DNA from: Ohtaekwangia kribbensis
GTDB lineage: Bacteria; Bacteroidota; Bacteroidia; Cytophagales; Cyclobacteriaceae
Direction: 5' to 3'
DNA: 64,000 bases
NCBI RefSeq assembly: GCF_042676245.1
Contig: NZ_JBHTKA010000008.1
Location: 124,001 to 188,000, forward strand
Part shown: positions 32,818-41,500 of the stretch, in pieces
Position numbering within the stretch: the stretch's first letter is position 1
How the letters are laid out: every line of letters begins with the position of its first letter
Program-made: the position numbers and the translations under genes
Notes under the pieces: model-generated
What the model saw: only the letters and a program-made list of their open reading frames with translations
Database searches by the model: none
Told to the model about the DNA's origin: nothing

Positions 32818-33333
32818 ATGAATATTGATTCGTGCTATAAAATAGGTTTGGTTTTAAAACCACACGGTTTAAAAGGAGAAGTAACGGTTTCTATCGATCC
32901 GGATACTCCCAACGACTTCGCTACTTTAGACGCTGTATTTCTCGCAAGCAATGAGCGGCTCGTTCCGTACTTCATTCAGCAGGTGTCGGTGCGCGGAGCG
33001 AAAGCATTTGTAAAGTTTGAGGATGTTGACTCTGCTGAAGATGCCGGAAAAATTTCCAAGCAGACTATATATTTACCGAAGACAGCGCGTCCTAAATCTA
33101 CACGTGGCGAGTTCTACGATGATGAAGTAATAGACTTCGAAGTGATCGATGAGACAAGCGGTGTGCTGGGAAATGTAACGGAAGTGATGCAGGCCGGTGC
33201 TAATCGTTTACTGGTACTAATGCATGATGGTAAAGAAGTATTGATTCCGGTGAACAGCCCCTTCATTACGAGTATAAATAAATCCAAGAAGAAAATCAGT
33301 GTAGATCTTCCGGAGGGCTTTCTGGATATCTGA
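32818..33333 (+). CDS. rimM: Ribosome maturation factor RimM
   Basis: 171 residues, the normal length. It helps 16S rRNA processing and 30S head assembly by binding S19. The N-terminal barrel begins YKIGLVLKPHGLKGEVTVSI (RimM signature GxxxKPHGLKGE), and the C-terminal PRC-like barrel contains GEFYDDEVIDFEVID and VLIPVNSPFITSINKSKKKI. 74 bases after rpsP and 57 before trmD. Confidence 0.95.
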   Translation: MNIDSCYKIGLVLKPHGLKGEVTVSIDPDTPNDFATLDAVFLASNERLVPYFIQQVSVRGAKAFVKFEDVDSAEDAGKISKQTIYLPKTARPKSTRGEFYDDEVIDFEVIDETSGVLGNVTEVMQAGANRLLVLMHDGKEVLIPVNSPFITSINKSKKKISVDLPEGFLDI

Positions 33334-33390
33334 TGTTAATCTTATTGAGAGTTACTGACTTTTGAGTTATTTGTCTTTAGTAGTATATAT

Positions 33391-34065
33391 ATGCACATCG
33401 ATATCATTACCACGTTACCCAAACTTGTTGAGAGTCCGTTCTCGGATTCTATCTTAAAGAGAGCACAGGCAAAAGGTATAGTTACCGTTAACGTGATTGA
33501 CTTACGTCAATACGCAACCAACAAGCATCGCACTACCGATGACTATGCTTTTGGTGGTGGTGCCGGCATGGTGATGATGATTGAGCCAATCGATAATTGT
33601 ATTGCCGATCTTAAATCGAAACGCGAGTACGATGATATAATTTATATGAGTCCGGATGGTCAGCGGCTGAATCAGTCTCTTGCCAATGAACTTAGTCTGA
33701 AGAAAAATTTAATCCTGCTCTGCGGCCATTACAAAGGTGTAGACGAACGTGTTCGCGAGCATCTGATAACCCGCGAAATAAGCATTGGGGATTATGTTCT
33801 TTCGGGAGGAGAGCTGGCTGCAGCCGTTGTTGCTGATGCCGTGATCAGGTTAATTCCTGGAGTATTATCGGATGAGACATCGGCATTAAGTGATTCCTTC
33901 CAAGATAATCTGATTGCCCCACCCGTATATACCCGACCAGCAGAGTATAAGGGATGGAAAGTTCCAGACGTTTTACTTTCCGGGCATGCCACCAAAATTG
34001 AAGAGTGGCGACACGAGCAATCGCTGGAACGCACCCGCCAGCGAAGACCAGAACTGCTGAAATAA
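33391..34065 (+). CDS. trmD: tRNA (guanine-37-N1)-methyltransferase TrmD
   Basis: 224 residues. SAM-dependent m1G37 methylation, which prevents +1 frameshifting. SPOUT knot signatures are in order: IITTLPKLVESPFSDSILKRA at the N-terminus, YAFGGGAGMVMMIEPI, LLCGHYKGVDERVREHL, EISIGDYVLSGGELAA, and the C-terminal YTRPAEYKGWKVPDVLLSGH split by a short turn. The start ATG at 33391 follows a run of tatata. Confidence 0.97.
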   Translation: MHIDIITTLPKLVESPFSDSILKRAQAKGIVTVNVIDLRQYATNKHRTTDDYAFGGGAGMVMMIEPIDNCIADLKSKREYDDIIYMSPDGQRLNQSLANELSLKKNLILLCGHYKGVDERVREHLITREISIGDYVLSGGELAAAVVADAVIRLIPGVLSDETSALSDSFQDNLIAPPVYTRPAEYKGWKVPDVLLSGHATKIEEWRHEQSLERTRQRRPELLK

Positions 34066-34202
34066 TGCTTTCAGACTTAATTATTCGCAGATTTGTACGG
34101 AACCATCGAAGCCCAAACCTGCGAAAACAGATGAATTTGGAGGCTTTGATAATTAATCAGTTAAATCTTGGGGCTTGCCTCTGAATTTCTCAATTCTTTC
34201 CA

Positions 34203-34210
34203 TACATTTG
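34203..34210 (+). promoter_or_regulatory. -7 box for rplS
   Basis: TACATTTG fits TAnnTTTG and lies 27 bases before the ATG at 34238. The nearest TTG (34175) is about 25 bases upstream, further than ideal. Upstream of it, cgcagatttg (34087-34096 region) can pair imperfectly with caaacctgcg. Confidence 0.45.
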
Positions 34211-34237
34211 CAGTCCAATTTTCAAAACCATCGAGTT

Positions 34238-34591
34238 ATGGCAGACTTAATTAAATTAGTTGAGCAGGAATTTGCGAAAGTCCGTGAATCTGTTCCCAGC
34301 TTCAATCCTGGTGATACTATCAACGTTCACGTGAAAATAAAAGAAGGTAACAAAGAGCGTATCCAGCAATTCCAGGGCACTGTAATCCAGCGCAGAGGAT
34401 TCGGAACAAACGGTGAGACCTTCACAGTAAGAAAAGTATCTAATGGTGTAGGTGTTGAGCGTATCTTCCCAATCGTATCTCCTACTATCGATAAAATCGA
34501 AGTATTGAAGCAAGGTAAAGTTCGCAGAGCGAAACTGTACTACATGAAAGGCCGTCAAGGTAAGGCTGCCCGTATCAAGGAAAAGCTTTAA
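34238..34591 (+). CDS. rplS: 50S ribosomal protein L19
   Basis: 117 residues, normal length, at the 30S-50S interface. ADLIKLVEQEF, FNPGDTINVHVKIKEGNKER, FQGTVIQRRGFG and VRRAKLYYMKGRQGKAARIKE are all typical. The start MADLIK at 34238 is chosen because the upstream extension would begin with TTG and overlaps the promoter box. Ends the rpsP cluster, with a strong terminator after it. Confidence 0.97.
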   Translation: MADLIKLVEQEFAKVRESVPSFNPGDTINVHVKIKEGNKERIQQFQGTVIQRRGFGTNGETFTVRKVSNGVGVERIFPIVSPTIDKIEVLKQGKVRRAKLYYMKGRQGKAARIKEKL

Positions 34592-34617
34592 GCGGTACCG
34601 ATTCAAAACATCAGAAG

Positions 34618-34650
34618 GCCATTCCGAATTTTCGGAATGGCTTTTTGCTT
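34618..34650 (+). terminator. Terminator of the rpsP-rplS cluster
   Basis: gccattccga pairs with tcggaatggc (34618-34627 with 34632-34641), followed by tttttgctttt. Confidence 0.9.
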
Positions 34651-34804
34651 TTCAGCACCTTTTTATTTCGGCATTGGGAGGCTTTAGTAGTCTGAAATTT
34701 TTCACTTCCGTGAGAATAAAAATTCCAAAGTAAAAATCTAACACGATTGAATGACGTCAAAAACCGCGAAATTTGCGTTAATTAGCATACAATTAAATAA
34801 TTAA

Positions 34805-34812
34805 TAACTTTG
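34805..34812 (+). promoter_or_regulatory. -7 box for the aldolase gene
   Basis: TAACTTTG fits TAnnTTTG and ends 45 bases before the ATG at 34858. No TTG at the ideal distance. Confidence 0.55.
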
Positions 34813-34857
34813 TCCCCGCTCATTAAAAAACCATAACCAGACCAATAATTAATAATT

Positions 34858-35928
34858 ATGGCAAAGAACATCGTAGAGCTTTTGGGCAAAGACGCAGATT
34901 TCCTGTTGAAGCACCAGAGCAAAACTATTTCAAAAGATCGCCTTCATCTTCCGAATCCGAATTTTGTAGACAACATCTTCGTACAATCAAACCGCTCTCC
35001 GCAGGTATTGAGAAGTCTCCAGCAATTATTCGGAACAGGTCGCCTCGCGAACACTGGCTTCCTTTCTATTCTTCCGATCGATCAAGGTATCGAGCACAGT
35101 GCCGGTGCATCTTTTGCAAAGAACCCAGACTACTTTGATCCTGAAAATATTATCAAGCTTGCTATCGAAGGTGGTTGCAACGGAGTGGCTACTACATACG
35201 GTGTGCTGGCGATGATGTCAAGAAAATATGCCCACCGCATTCCTTTCATTGTAAAGATCAACCACAACGAGCTCCTTACCTATCCTAACAAAGCTGACGA
35301 GATCATGTTCGGCTCTGTAGAAGATGCATGGAACCTGGGAGCAGTTGCTGTTGGAGCAACTATATATTTCGGCTCAGACAACGCTACGCGTCAGATCCAG
35401 GAAGTTGCTGCAGCTTTTGAAAAGGCACATCAATTAGGTATGGGTACTATACTGTGGTGCTATACCCGTAATAACGCTTTCAAACAAGGTGGTGTTGATT
35501 ATCACGTATCTGCTGACTTAACTGGTCAGGCAAACCACCTGGGTGTAACAATCCAGGCGGACATCATCAAACAAAAACTTGCTGAGAACAACGGTGGTTA
35601 CAAAGCATTGAACACCGGTGGAAGCAGCTACGGTAAACTGGATGAAAGAATTTATACAGATTTAACTTCTGATCACCCGATCGATCTTTGCCGCTACCAG
35701 GTAGCAAACTGCTTCATGGGCCGCGCAGGTTTGATCAACTCTGGAGGAGAGTCAAAAGGTCAGAGTGATTTAGCAGATGCAGTACGCACAGCTGTTATCA
35801 ACAAACGTGCTGGTGGTATGGGTCTGATCTCTGGTAGAAAAGCATTCCAGCGTCCATTGAAAGAAGGTGTAGAGATTCTGAATGTGATTCAGGATGTATA
35901 CCTCGACAAGTCGATTGACGTGGCATAG
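34858..35928 (+). CDS. fbaB: Class I fructose-bisphosphate aldolase (DhnA type)
   Basis: 356 residues. Schiff-base aldolase that cleaves fructose-1,6-bisphosphate to dihydroxyacetone phosphate and glyceraldehyde 3-phosphate. LSILPIDQGIEHSAGASF at about 75-92 and FIVKINHNELLTYPNK mark the DhnA family, followed by GAVAVGATIYFGSDN and the C-terminal GLISGRKAFQRPLKEGVE phosphate site. It has its own promoter box and terminator, so it is monocistronic. The other class of aldolase is not in this window. Confidence 0.92.
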   Translation: MAKNIVELLGKDADFLLKHQSKTISKDRLHLPNPNFVDNIFVQSNRSPQVLRSLQQLFGTGRLANTGFLSILPIDQGIEHSAGASFAKNPDYFDPENIIKLAIEGGCNGVATTYGVLAMMSRKYAHRIPFIVKINHNELLTYPNKADEIMFGSVEDAWNLGAVAVGATIYFGSDNATRQIQEVAAAFEKAHQLGMGTILWCYTRNNAFKQGGVDYHVSADLTGQANHLGVTIQADIIKQKLAENNGGYKALNTGGSSYGKLDERIYTDLTSDHPIDLCRYQVANCFMGRAGLINSGGESKGQSDLADAVRTAVINKRAGGMGLISGRKAFQRPLKEGVEILNVIQDVYLDKSIDVA

Positions 35929-35942
35929 TTTATTTATCGAAC

Positions 35943-35984
35943 AAGCCGATGTATCTTTCCCGATGCATCGGCTTTATTTTTTAC
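35943..35984 (+). terminator. Terminator after the aldolase gene
   Basis: aagccgatg (35943-35951) pairs with catcggctt (35966-35974) over a 14-base loop, followed by tattttttac. Confidence 0.85.
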
Positions 35985-36002
35985 TAAAATTTTTTTTAAC
36001 AC

Positions 36003-36845
36003 ATGGCTTGGTTCAAACGCAGTGATAAAGGTATAGTAACACCTACGGAATCGAAACGTGAGGTGCCTGACGGACTATGGTTTAAATCGCCTGCCGGCAA
36101 GATCATTCACACCCGGGAGCTGAAGAGCAACGCCTACGTAGTGCCCGAAGAAGATTATCATGTGCGTATAGGCTCCGAAGAGTATTTTGAAGTACTGTTC
36201 GACAACAATGAATTTACTGAGCTCGACCCGAACATGGAGTCTGCTGACCCGCTGACTTTCAAAGACACAAAAGCATATCCGAAACGCATCAAGGAATCGC
36301 AGGAGAAATCTCAACTGAAGGATGCGGTTCGTACGGCCTACGGAAAAATAAACGGACTTGATATTACCATCGCTTGTATGGACTTCACGTTCATTGGTGG
36401 TTCAATGGGTTCCGTTGTGGGCGAGAAAATTGCCCGCGCGATGGACCACAGTCTCAAAAACAAGAAACCTTTCCTCATGATCTCCCGCTCGGGCGGTGCG
36501 CGTATGATGGAAGCGGGTTTATCGCTGATGCAGATGGCCAAAACTTCCGCCAAGATCGCGTTGCTTGATCAGGCAAAGATTCCCTATATATCCTTGCTGA
36601 CAGACCCTACAACGGGTGGTGTAACAGCATCGTATGCTATGTTGGGAGACTTTAACATTGCTGAACCAGGTTCCCTCATCGGGTTTGCCGGGCCGCGTGT
36701 TATCCGCGAAACCATCGGTAAAGATCTGCCAAAAGGATTTCAGAGCGCTGAGTTTGTGTTGGAACACGGCTTCCTCGATTTTATCATCGATCGCAGAAAC
36801 CTGAAGAACAGAATTTCTACGCTGCTGAAAATGCTGCAAGACTAA
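36003..36845 (+). CDS. accD: Acetyl-CoA carboxylase carboxyltransferase beta subunit without zinc ribbon
   Basis: 280 residues. With AccA it transfers carboxyl from biotin to acetyl-CoA, the first step of fatty acid synthesis. It starts MAWFKRSDKGIVTPTESKRE like other AccD proteins, and the crotonase-like core is intact (MDFTFIGGSMGSVVGEKIARA split by context, then SGGARMMEAGLSLMQMAK, TDPTTGGVTASYAMLGD, GFAGPRVIRETIG). In the N-terminal zinc-ribbon region, where other phyla have four cysteines, the sequence is LWFKSPAGKIIH and AYVVPEEDYHVRIG with none of them. I believe this loss is shared by Bacteroidota AccD. Confidence 0.95.
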   Translation: MAWFKRSDKGIVTPTESKREVPDGLWFKSPAGKIIHTRELKSNAYVVPEEDYHVRIGSEEYFEVLFDNNEFTELDPNMESADPLTFKDTKAYPKRIKESQEKSQLKDAVRTAYGKINGLDITIACMDFTFIGGSMGSVVGEKIARAMDHSLKNKKPFLMISRSGGARMMEAGLSLMQMAKTSAKIALLDQAKIPYISLLTDPTTGGVTASYAMLGDFNIAEPGSLIGFAGPRVIRETIGKDLPKGFQSAEFVLEHGFLDFIIDRRNLKNRISTLLKMLQD

Positions 36846-36875
36846 TTCATCCTTAAGAGACTATATATACTTTTG

Positions 36876-36905
36876 AAAATCGTCCGGCAACGGACGATTT
36901 TTTTA
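36876..36905 (+). terminator. Terminator after accD
   Basis: aaaatcgtccg (36876-36886) and cggacgatttt (36891-36901) form an 11-bp stem with a gcaa tetraloop, followed by more Ts. Confidence 0.9.
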
Positions 36906-36975
36906 TTTATAGCCTTTGGCGATATACCGAGGCGTAGGGTATTGCATTTCTGAAAATTACCAGAGAACTTTTGCT

Positions 36976-39423
36976 ATGCTGAAAAATTACCTGCGCATTG
37001 CCATCCGAAGCCTGATCAAACAAAAGGTCTACACCATCATTAATGTACTGGGCCTTTCAACTGGTATAGCCAGTTGTATTTTGATCGTTATGTTTGTTAC
37101 CAATGAGTTCTCATACGACTCATTCCACTCCAATGCCGACAACATTTATAAAGTCGCATTGGAGCGAAAGTATCCGAATCATTCTACCAACTATGCCATC
37201 ATTCCTCACTCGTATGCCGATGTGATGCAACACGATTTCCCTGAAATTGCCAGTGTGGTCAAGATGGGCGGACCGATCAACCAGGTTGTAGTAAACTATA
37301 AAGATGAACGTGATGAAGTAAAGCAATTTGAAGAAGACTTTATCATGGCTGCTGATTCCAACTTCTTTACTTTCTTCAGTATTCGTGTTTTGAAGGGCGA
37401 TCCAAAAAAAGTATTACTGCAACGGAATGATGTAGTGCTTACAGAGGAAACAGCGAAGCGATACTTTGGCAATAACGATCCTGTTGGCAAAACAATCCGA
37501 ATGTTCAACCAGGATTTTCACGTAAGTGGCATATGTGAAAATATACCCGATAACTCGCATTTCAAATTTGACTTCCTTTCCAAGTGGGATGATAATTTCT
37601 TCGGTGGTGGCAATCAAAGTAACTTCACAACTTTCTCAGCGCATGTATATATACAATTGAAACCCGGGGCAGATGCCAAGGCGCTGCAAACTAAATTGCC
37701 GAAGATGGTTGACACTTACGCTGCTGCACAGATAGAGCGCGACCTCGGCAAGTCATGGGAAGACTATAAAAAAGAAGGAAACGGGTATACATATTTTCTG
37801 CAACCTCTGAAATCAATTCATCTTGACCCGCGTAACATCGAAGCAAAGATGCAGCCCGGTGGTAATCTTAACTATGTATACTTCCTTATATCGGTAGCAG
37901 TACTCATACTCGTTATAGCCTGTATCAATTTTATGAATCTTGCTACAGCACGCTCGGCCGAGCGTGCGCGTGAAGTTGGTGTACGCAAAACCATGGGCTC
38001 ACTGAAGAGTCAACTGGTATTTCAATTCCTCACAGAGTCCATTGTGCTAAGTTTATTTGCTACCGCACTTGCGCTCACCATAACATGGTTTGCACTTCCC
38101 TATTTCAACAACCTCGTTGACAAACATCTTACACTTGATTTCACAGGTTTACTGCCCCTTGCTTTGCTCGGTATAGCATTGGTCGTTGGTTTTCTTGCAG
38201 GCAGTTATCCTGCATTCGCGCTGTCATCATTCAATCCGGTTGTTGTTATGAAAGGTAATTTTACCAGCAACACAAAAGGTACGTGGTTACGCAATGGTCT
38301 CGTTGTATTTCAGTTCTTTATTTCTATTGTACTGATAGTAGGCACTATGGTAGTAGCAGAGCAGATGCAGTATATGCAGAACAAATCGCTGGGGTATGAC
38401 AAAGAACAGATGCTGGTTATTGAACGCGTATTCGCATTGGAAAATAACGCCCGAACATTTACCGAGGAAGTAAAACGCATCGGGAATGTTGAGAAAGCTG
38501 CGACCTCATTTTCACTACTCGGAAGACAAGGCGATTTCTTTGGTGCGCAATTTACTCCGGAAGGATCATCTGAAATACTCACAACAAAAACGATGGGTAT
38601 AGATGATACATTTGCCGAGACCGTTGGATTTGAATTTACTGAAGGACATGGTTTCTCCGAATCAACTAACGATTCATTGTCTATCATTCTCAACGAGGCC
38701 GCTGTGAAAACGCTAGATATAGCAGACCCGATCGGTAAAAAATTATTGCAGGTGCAACGCACGCAGCAAGGCAATGTAACGGTACAGTATACCATTATCG
38801 GCATCATTAAAGATTTTAATTTTCAGTCGCTGCGCGATCCGGTTACACCACTTACCATTCAAAGCAACGAGAGCTTCGGTGGCGGTGCGGCCTATACATA
38901 CGCACGCGTTAAAGGTAAAAATGCAACGACTGTTATAAGCGATATTGAAGCTGCCTGGAAAAAATTAGCACCTGATCAACCTTTCAAGTACCAGTTCCTT
39001 GATCAGAACCTGAATGCGCAATATGAATCGGAACAACGAGCCGGAAAAGTGTTCGCTATATTTTCAGGGCTGGCCATTATTATAGCTTGCGTAGGTCTCT
39101 TCGGACTCGCAGCCTATACAGCAAACCTGCGCACAAAAGAAATTGGTATACGCAAAGTATTGGGTGCATCCGTAGGAGGCATTGTTGTATTGCTGTCAAA
39201 AGATTTCACAAAACTGATTGTGATAGCCTTTATACTGGCAACACCCTTTGCATGGTATATGATGGATAACTGGCTGCAAAATTTTGCATACCGTATTCAA
39301 CTCGGTGTAGGCATATTTCTATTGGCAGGTGTTATAGCGTTGCTGATCGCCTGGATCACCGTAAGCTATCAATCCATTAAAGCAGCTATTGTAAACCCCG
39401 TAAAATCGTTGAAGAACGAATAA
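36976..39423 (+). CDS. ABC transporter permease, MacB/FtsX type (second copy)
   Basis: 815 residues from ATG at 36976, chosen because MLKNYLRIAIRSLIKQKVYT is the conserved N-terminus of this family; an upstream in-frame ATG at 36916 lies next to the accD terminator. Same build as the permease at 17994-20402: helix, periplasmic domain (about 50-285), three helices (with VAVLILVIACINFMNLATARSAERAREVGVRKT read in two parts), second half from about 455, and C-terminal helices with KEIGIRKVLGASVGGIVVLL. No ATPase gene adjacent. Imperfect box AACTTTTG lies just before the start. It converges on the amine-oxidase-like gene 7 bases away. Confidence 0.9.
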   Translation: MLKNYLRIAIRSLIKQKVYTIINVLGLSTGIASCILIVMFVTNEFSYDSFHSNADNIYKVALERKYPNHSTNYAIIPHSYADVMQHDFPEIASVVKMGGPINQVVVNYKDERDEVKQFEEDFIMAADSNFFTFFSIRVLKGDPKKVLLQRNDVVLTEETAKRYFGNNDPVGKTIRMFNQDFHVSGICENIPDNSHFKFDFLSKWDDNFFGGGNQSNFTTFSAHVYIQLKPGADAKALQTKLPKMVDTYAAAQIERDLGKSWEDYKKEGNGYTYFLQPLKSIHLDPRNIEAKMQPGGNLNYVYFLISVAVLILVIACINFMNLATARSAERAREVGVRKTMGSLKSQLVFQFLTESIVLSLFATALALTITWFALPYFNNLVDKHLTLDFTGLLPLALLGIALVVGFLAGSYPAFALSSFNPVVVMKGNFTSNTKGTWLRNGLVVFQFFISIVLIVGTMVVAEQMQYMQNKSLGYDKEQMLVIERVFALENNARTFTEEVKRIGNVEKAATSFSLLGRQGDFFGAQFTPEGSSEILTTKTMGIDDTFAETVGFEFTEGHGFSESTNDSLSIILNEAAVKTLDIADPIGKKLLQVQRTQQGNVTVQYTIIGIIKDFNFQSLRDPVTPLTIQSNESFGGGAAYTYARVKGKNATTVISDIEAAWKKLAPDQPFKYQFLDQNLNAQYESEQRAGKVFAIFSGLAIIIACVGLFGLAAYTANLRTKEIGIRKVLGASVGGIVVLLSKDFTKLIVIAFILATPFAWYMMDNWLQNFAYRIQLGVGIFLLAGVIALLIAWITVSYQSIKAAIVNPVKSLKNE

Positions 39424-39430
39424 CCCAAAC

Positions 39431-40897
39431 CTATATCAGTGTAATGGTCTCCATTACCTCTGAGGCAGCACGGTCAGCAGATTGAATAGCACCGCTGATC
39501 GTGCCTGCATCGCCCGCTATATCGGTTGCCTCTCCGGCAAAAAATACTTTACCGTTCACCGATTCTGATAATGAAATCCGATCTGCATTGCTTCCACCGG
39601 GCTTAACATAGGAAGCGCCTCCGCGGATATAAGGCACCTTTGTCCAATCCATAATGACAGACAGAACATTATTCGAGGCATCTCTCCGCACATTTTCAGT
39701 AGCCTGTCCGTTGAATACAGCATCCAGCTCTGCCAGTATAACAGGCACCATCTCTTTACCTTTAGCTGACAGCTCTTGCGCCCTGGCACCTTGTATCGTT
39801 ATGTCCAACGTTTTTTGCATGGCATCGCGCCCTATACCTGCATTGAAATATTCGGGAGCTTGTGCGCCTCCGTAAATAAATGCGCTGTCCATGCCCCAGA
39901 AATTCTTTTTGAATTCCAGACGTACACGAATACTGGCTTCCATATCCATACGACTCAGTGCCGTTGCTTTTGCTGAAGGAAGTGAAGGTGTAAACGCTAT
40001 AGTATTCGCTTTGAGTATAGAGACCGGCACTGACACAACCAAACGATCGACTTCAGCGGTAAATGCTTCCGTTCCATTCTTTACACCGGTGAGCGTAATT
40101 TTATCTCCGGTATAATTCACGCTTTGTATAGCGCTGTTTAACTCAACGTAAGGTATAACATTGCTGAATCGCGAAAGCACAGCATCTTCCATCGGGTTTG
40201 CCTGAAGTATATATTGCTTGTCGTTTCGCGTTCTTAAGGCAATTGCCTCAGCCAATGCTTTTACTCCCAGCACATCGTTCGATGTACCGGCTTTATTTCC
40301 AACCCACGAATTAAGAATAGTATACATGCGCGCATTTATACCAGCACTCGCAATAGCCTGCTGCACTGAACCTGCTGATGAGTTTGAAGCAAGACCGGAC
40401 ACAAAATTCTTAGCCGCTATAAAATCAGCATCGCCCTGCAAATCAGCCGCAGTCTTAACGGAGCCGTCTACTATAAATATATCGCTGGCCTGCGTATAGA
40501 TTTCAATAAGCGGTGCATTTAACTGATCGACTATTTTACCCCAGGCAGAATCAGAGCCTGAAATAAACGAAGCTCCAAACTCGGTTGGGAATTCACTCAC
40601 CGGTAAATTATTCGGATCAAAAAGCAATGCATCGTCAGGCTGCGTGGTGCGTTGCATGGTGCGAACTCTTCCTCCTACACGACCCGATGCCTCGAACACT
40701 CTTACCGGAATACCGTTGCTGCGCAGAATATCTGCAGCATGTAAACCAGCAGCACCTGCACCAATCACTCCTACTACACCGTTATACCTCACAGAAGGTG
40801 TAGCATCATCTTCCTTACACGCAGTTAACAGGGATGGCAACATCAAGCCAGCCGAAAATCCAAGACCGATATGCCGTAATGCTTTTCTTCGCTTCAC
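39431..40897 (-). CDS. FAD-dependent amine-oxidase-like protein, probable Tat-exported lipoprotein
   Basis: 488 residues if it starts at GTG 40897, which I prefer because the longer ATG frame (to 41059) would overlap the divergent kinase gene by 100 bases. The N-terminus then reads KRRKALRHIGLGFSAGLMLPSLLTAC: a twin-arginine pair followed by a hydrophobic stretch and a lipobox (LLTAC). Next comes the FAD-binding Rossmann motif GVIGAGAAGLHAADIL and FEASGRVGGRVRTM, typical of flavin-containing amine oxidases. The C-terminal FAD motif GKVFFAGEATDIAGDAG is present. Export by Tat would fit a folded flavoprotein. Substrate unknown. A TATATTTC box lies on the minus strand at 40935-40942. Confidence 0.82.
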   Translation of the reverse strand: MKRRKALRHIGLGFSAGLMLPSLLTACKEDDATPSVRYNGVVGVIGAGAAGLHAADILRSNGIPVRVFEASGRVGGRVRTMQRTTQPDDALLFDPNNLPVSEFPTEFGASFISGSDSAWGKIVDQLNAPLIEIYTQASDIFIVDGSVKTAADLQGDADFIAAKNFVSGLASNSSAGSVQQAIASAGINARMYTILNSWVGNKAGTSNDVLGVKALAEAIALRTRNDKQYILQANPMEDAVLSRFSNVIPYVELNSAIQSVNYTGDKITLTGVKNGTEAFTAEVDRLVVSVPVSILKANTIAFTPSLPSAKATALSRMDMEASIRVRLEFKKNFWGMDSAFIYGGAQAPEYFNAGIGRDAMQKTLDITIQGARAQELSAKGKEMVPVILAELDAVFNGQATENVRRDASNNVLSVIMDWTKVPYIRGGASYVKPGGSNADRISLSESVNGKVFFAGEATDIAGDAGTISGAIQSADRAASEVMETITLI

Positions 40898-40957
40898 CGG
40901 TAAATGTTTATGTGTATTCCTAAAAAAATTCCGGGAAATATAAACGATTTTCGCATT

Positions 40958-41500
40958 ATGAATGCTTTCAATCTGCCCACTGTGAAGAAAGTGGCGATAA
41001 TCGGTCCGGAGTGCACGGGGAAATCCGATCTCTCTAAATTTCTTGCAGAACACTTTCATACCACCTGGGTACCCGAATATGCACGTGGCTATATTGGCAA
41101 CCTGGTGCGACCGTATGTGGAAAACGATCTGTTAACCATAGCACATGGCCAGCTGCGATTGGAAGAAGAATGGACGCGTGATGCAAATCAGGTATTGATC
41201 TGCGATACCAACCTCTACGTGATTAAAGTATGGAGTGAATTCAAATACGGAAGTTGTCACCCGGATATACTTCACCAGATTGCTACGCGCAAGTATGACC
41301 TATATATGTTAACGTATGTAGACTTACCCTGGGAAGAAGATCCGCAGCGTGAGCATCCCAATCAGCGTGAAGAACTTTACCAGCTATACCTTAACGAAAT
41401 GAAAAATCAGCCCGTGCCATACGTTGAAATTCGTGGCGAACGCGAGCAACGCAGAAAGCTGGCAGTAGATGCAATTGAAAAGATTCTTACAACAGTATGA
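40958..41500 (+). CDS. NadR-type kinase domain protein (P-loop, nicotinamide riboside kinase-like)
   Basis: 180 residues from ATG at 40958 (an upstream in-frame ATG would overlap the divergent gene). P-loop GPECTGKSDLSKFLAEHF near residues 15-32, then VPEYARGYIG, then CDTNLYVIKVWSEFKYG, and the lid-like LPWEEDPQREHPNQREEL. This matches the kinase domain of NadR (AAA_28), which phosphorylates nicotinamide riboside; the NMN adenylyltransferase domain of full NadR is absent. Its TGA overlaps the ATG of the MFS gene (ATGA), so the two are translationally coupled. Confidence 0.8.
   Translation: MNAFNLPTVKKVAIIGPECTGKSDLSKFLAEHFHTTWVPEYARGYIGNLVRPYVENDLLTIAHGQLRLEEEWTRDANQVLICDTNLYVIKVWSEFKYGSCHPDILHQIATRKYDLYMLTYVDLPWEEDPQREHPNQREELYQLYLNEMKNQPVPYVEIRGEREQRRKLAVDAIEKILTTV

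Noticed and set aside
34066..34202. Possible ribosomal-protein leader before rplS (imperfect hairpin cgcagatttg/caaacctgcg)
   Set aside because: A promoter box at 34203 lies downstream of the hairpin, so it would not be in the main rplS message; no known leader motif was matched.
36868..36875. TACTTTTG, an exact TAnnTTTG match before the FtsX permease
   Set aside because: It abuts the 5' arm of the accD terminator and is about 100 bases from the ATG, so a transcript would start inside the terminator stem.
40898..41059. Longer N-terminus for the amine-oxidase-like protein starting at ATG 41059
   Set aside because: It overlaps the divergent kinase gene by about 100 bases, and the extra residues lack signal features; GTG 40897 gives a clean Tat-lipoprotein signal.
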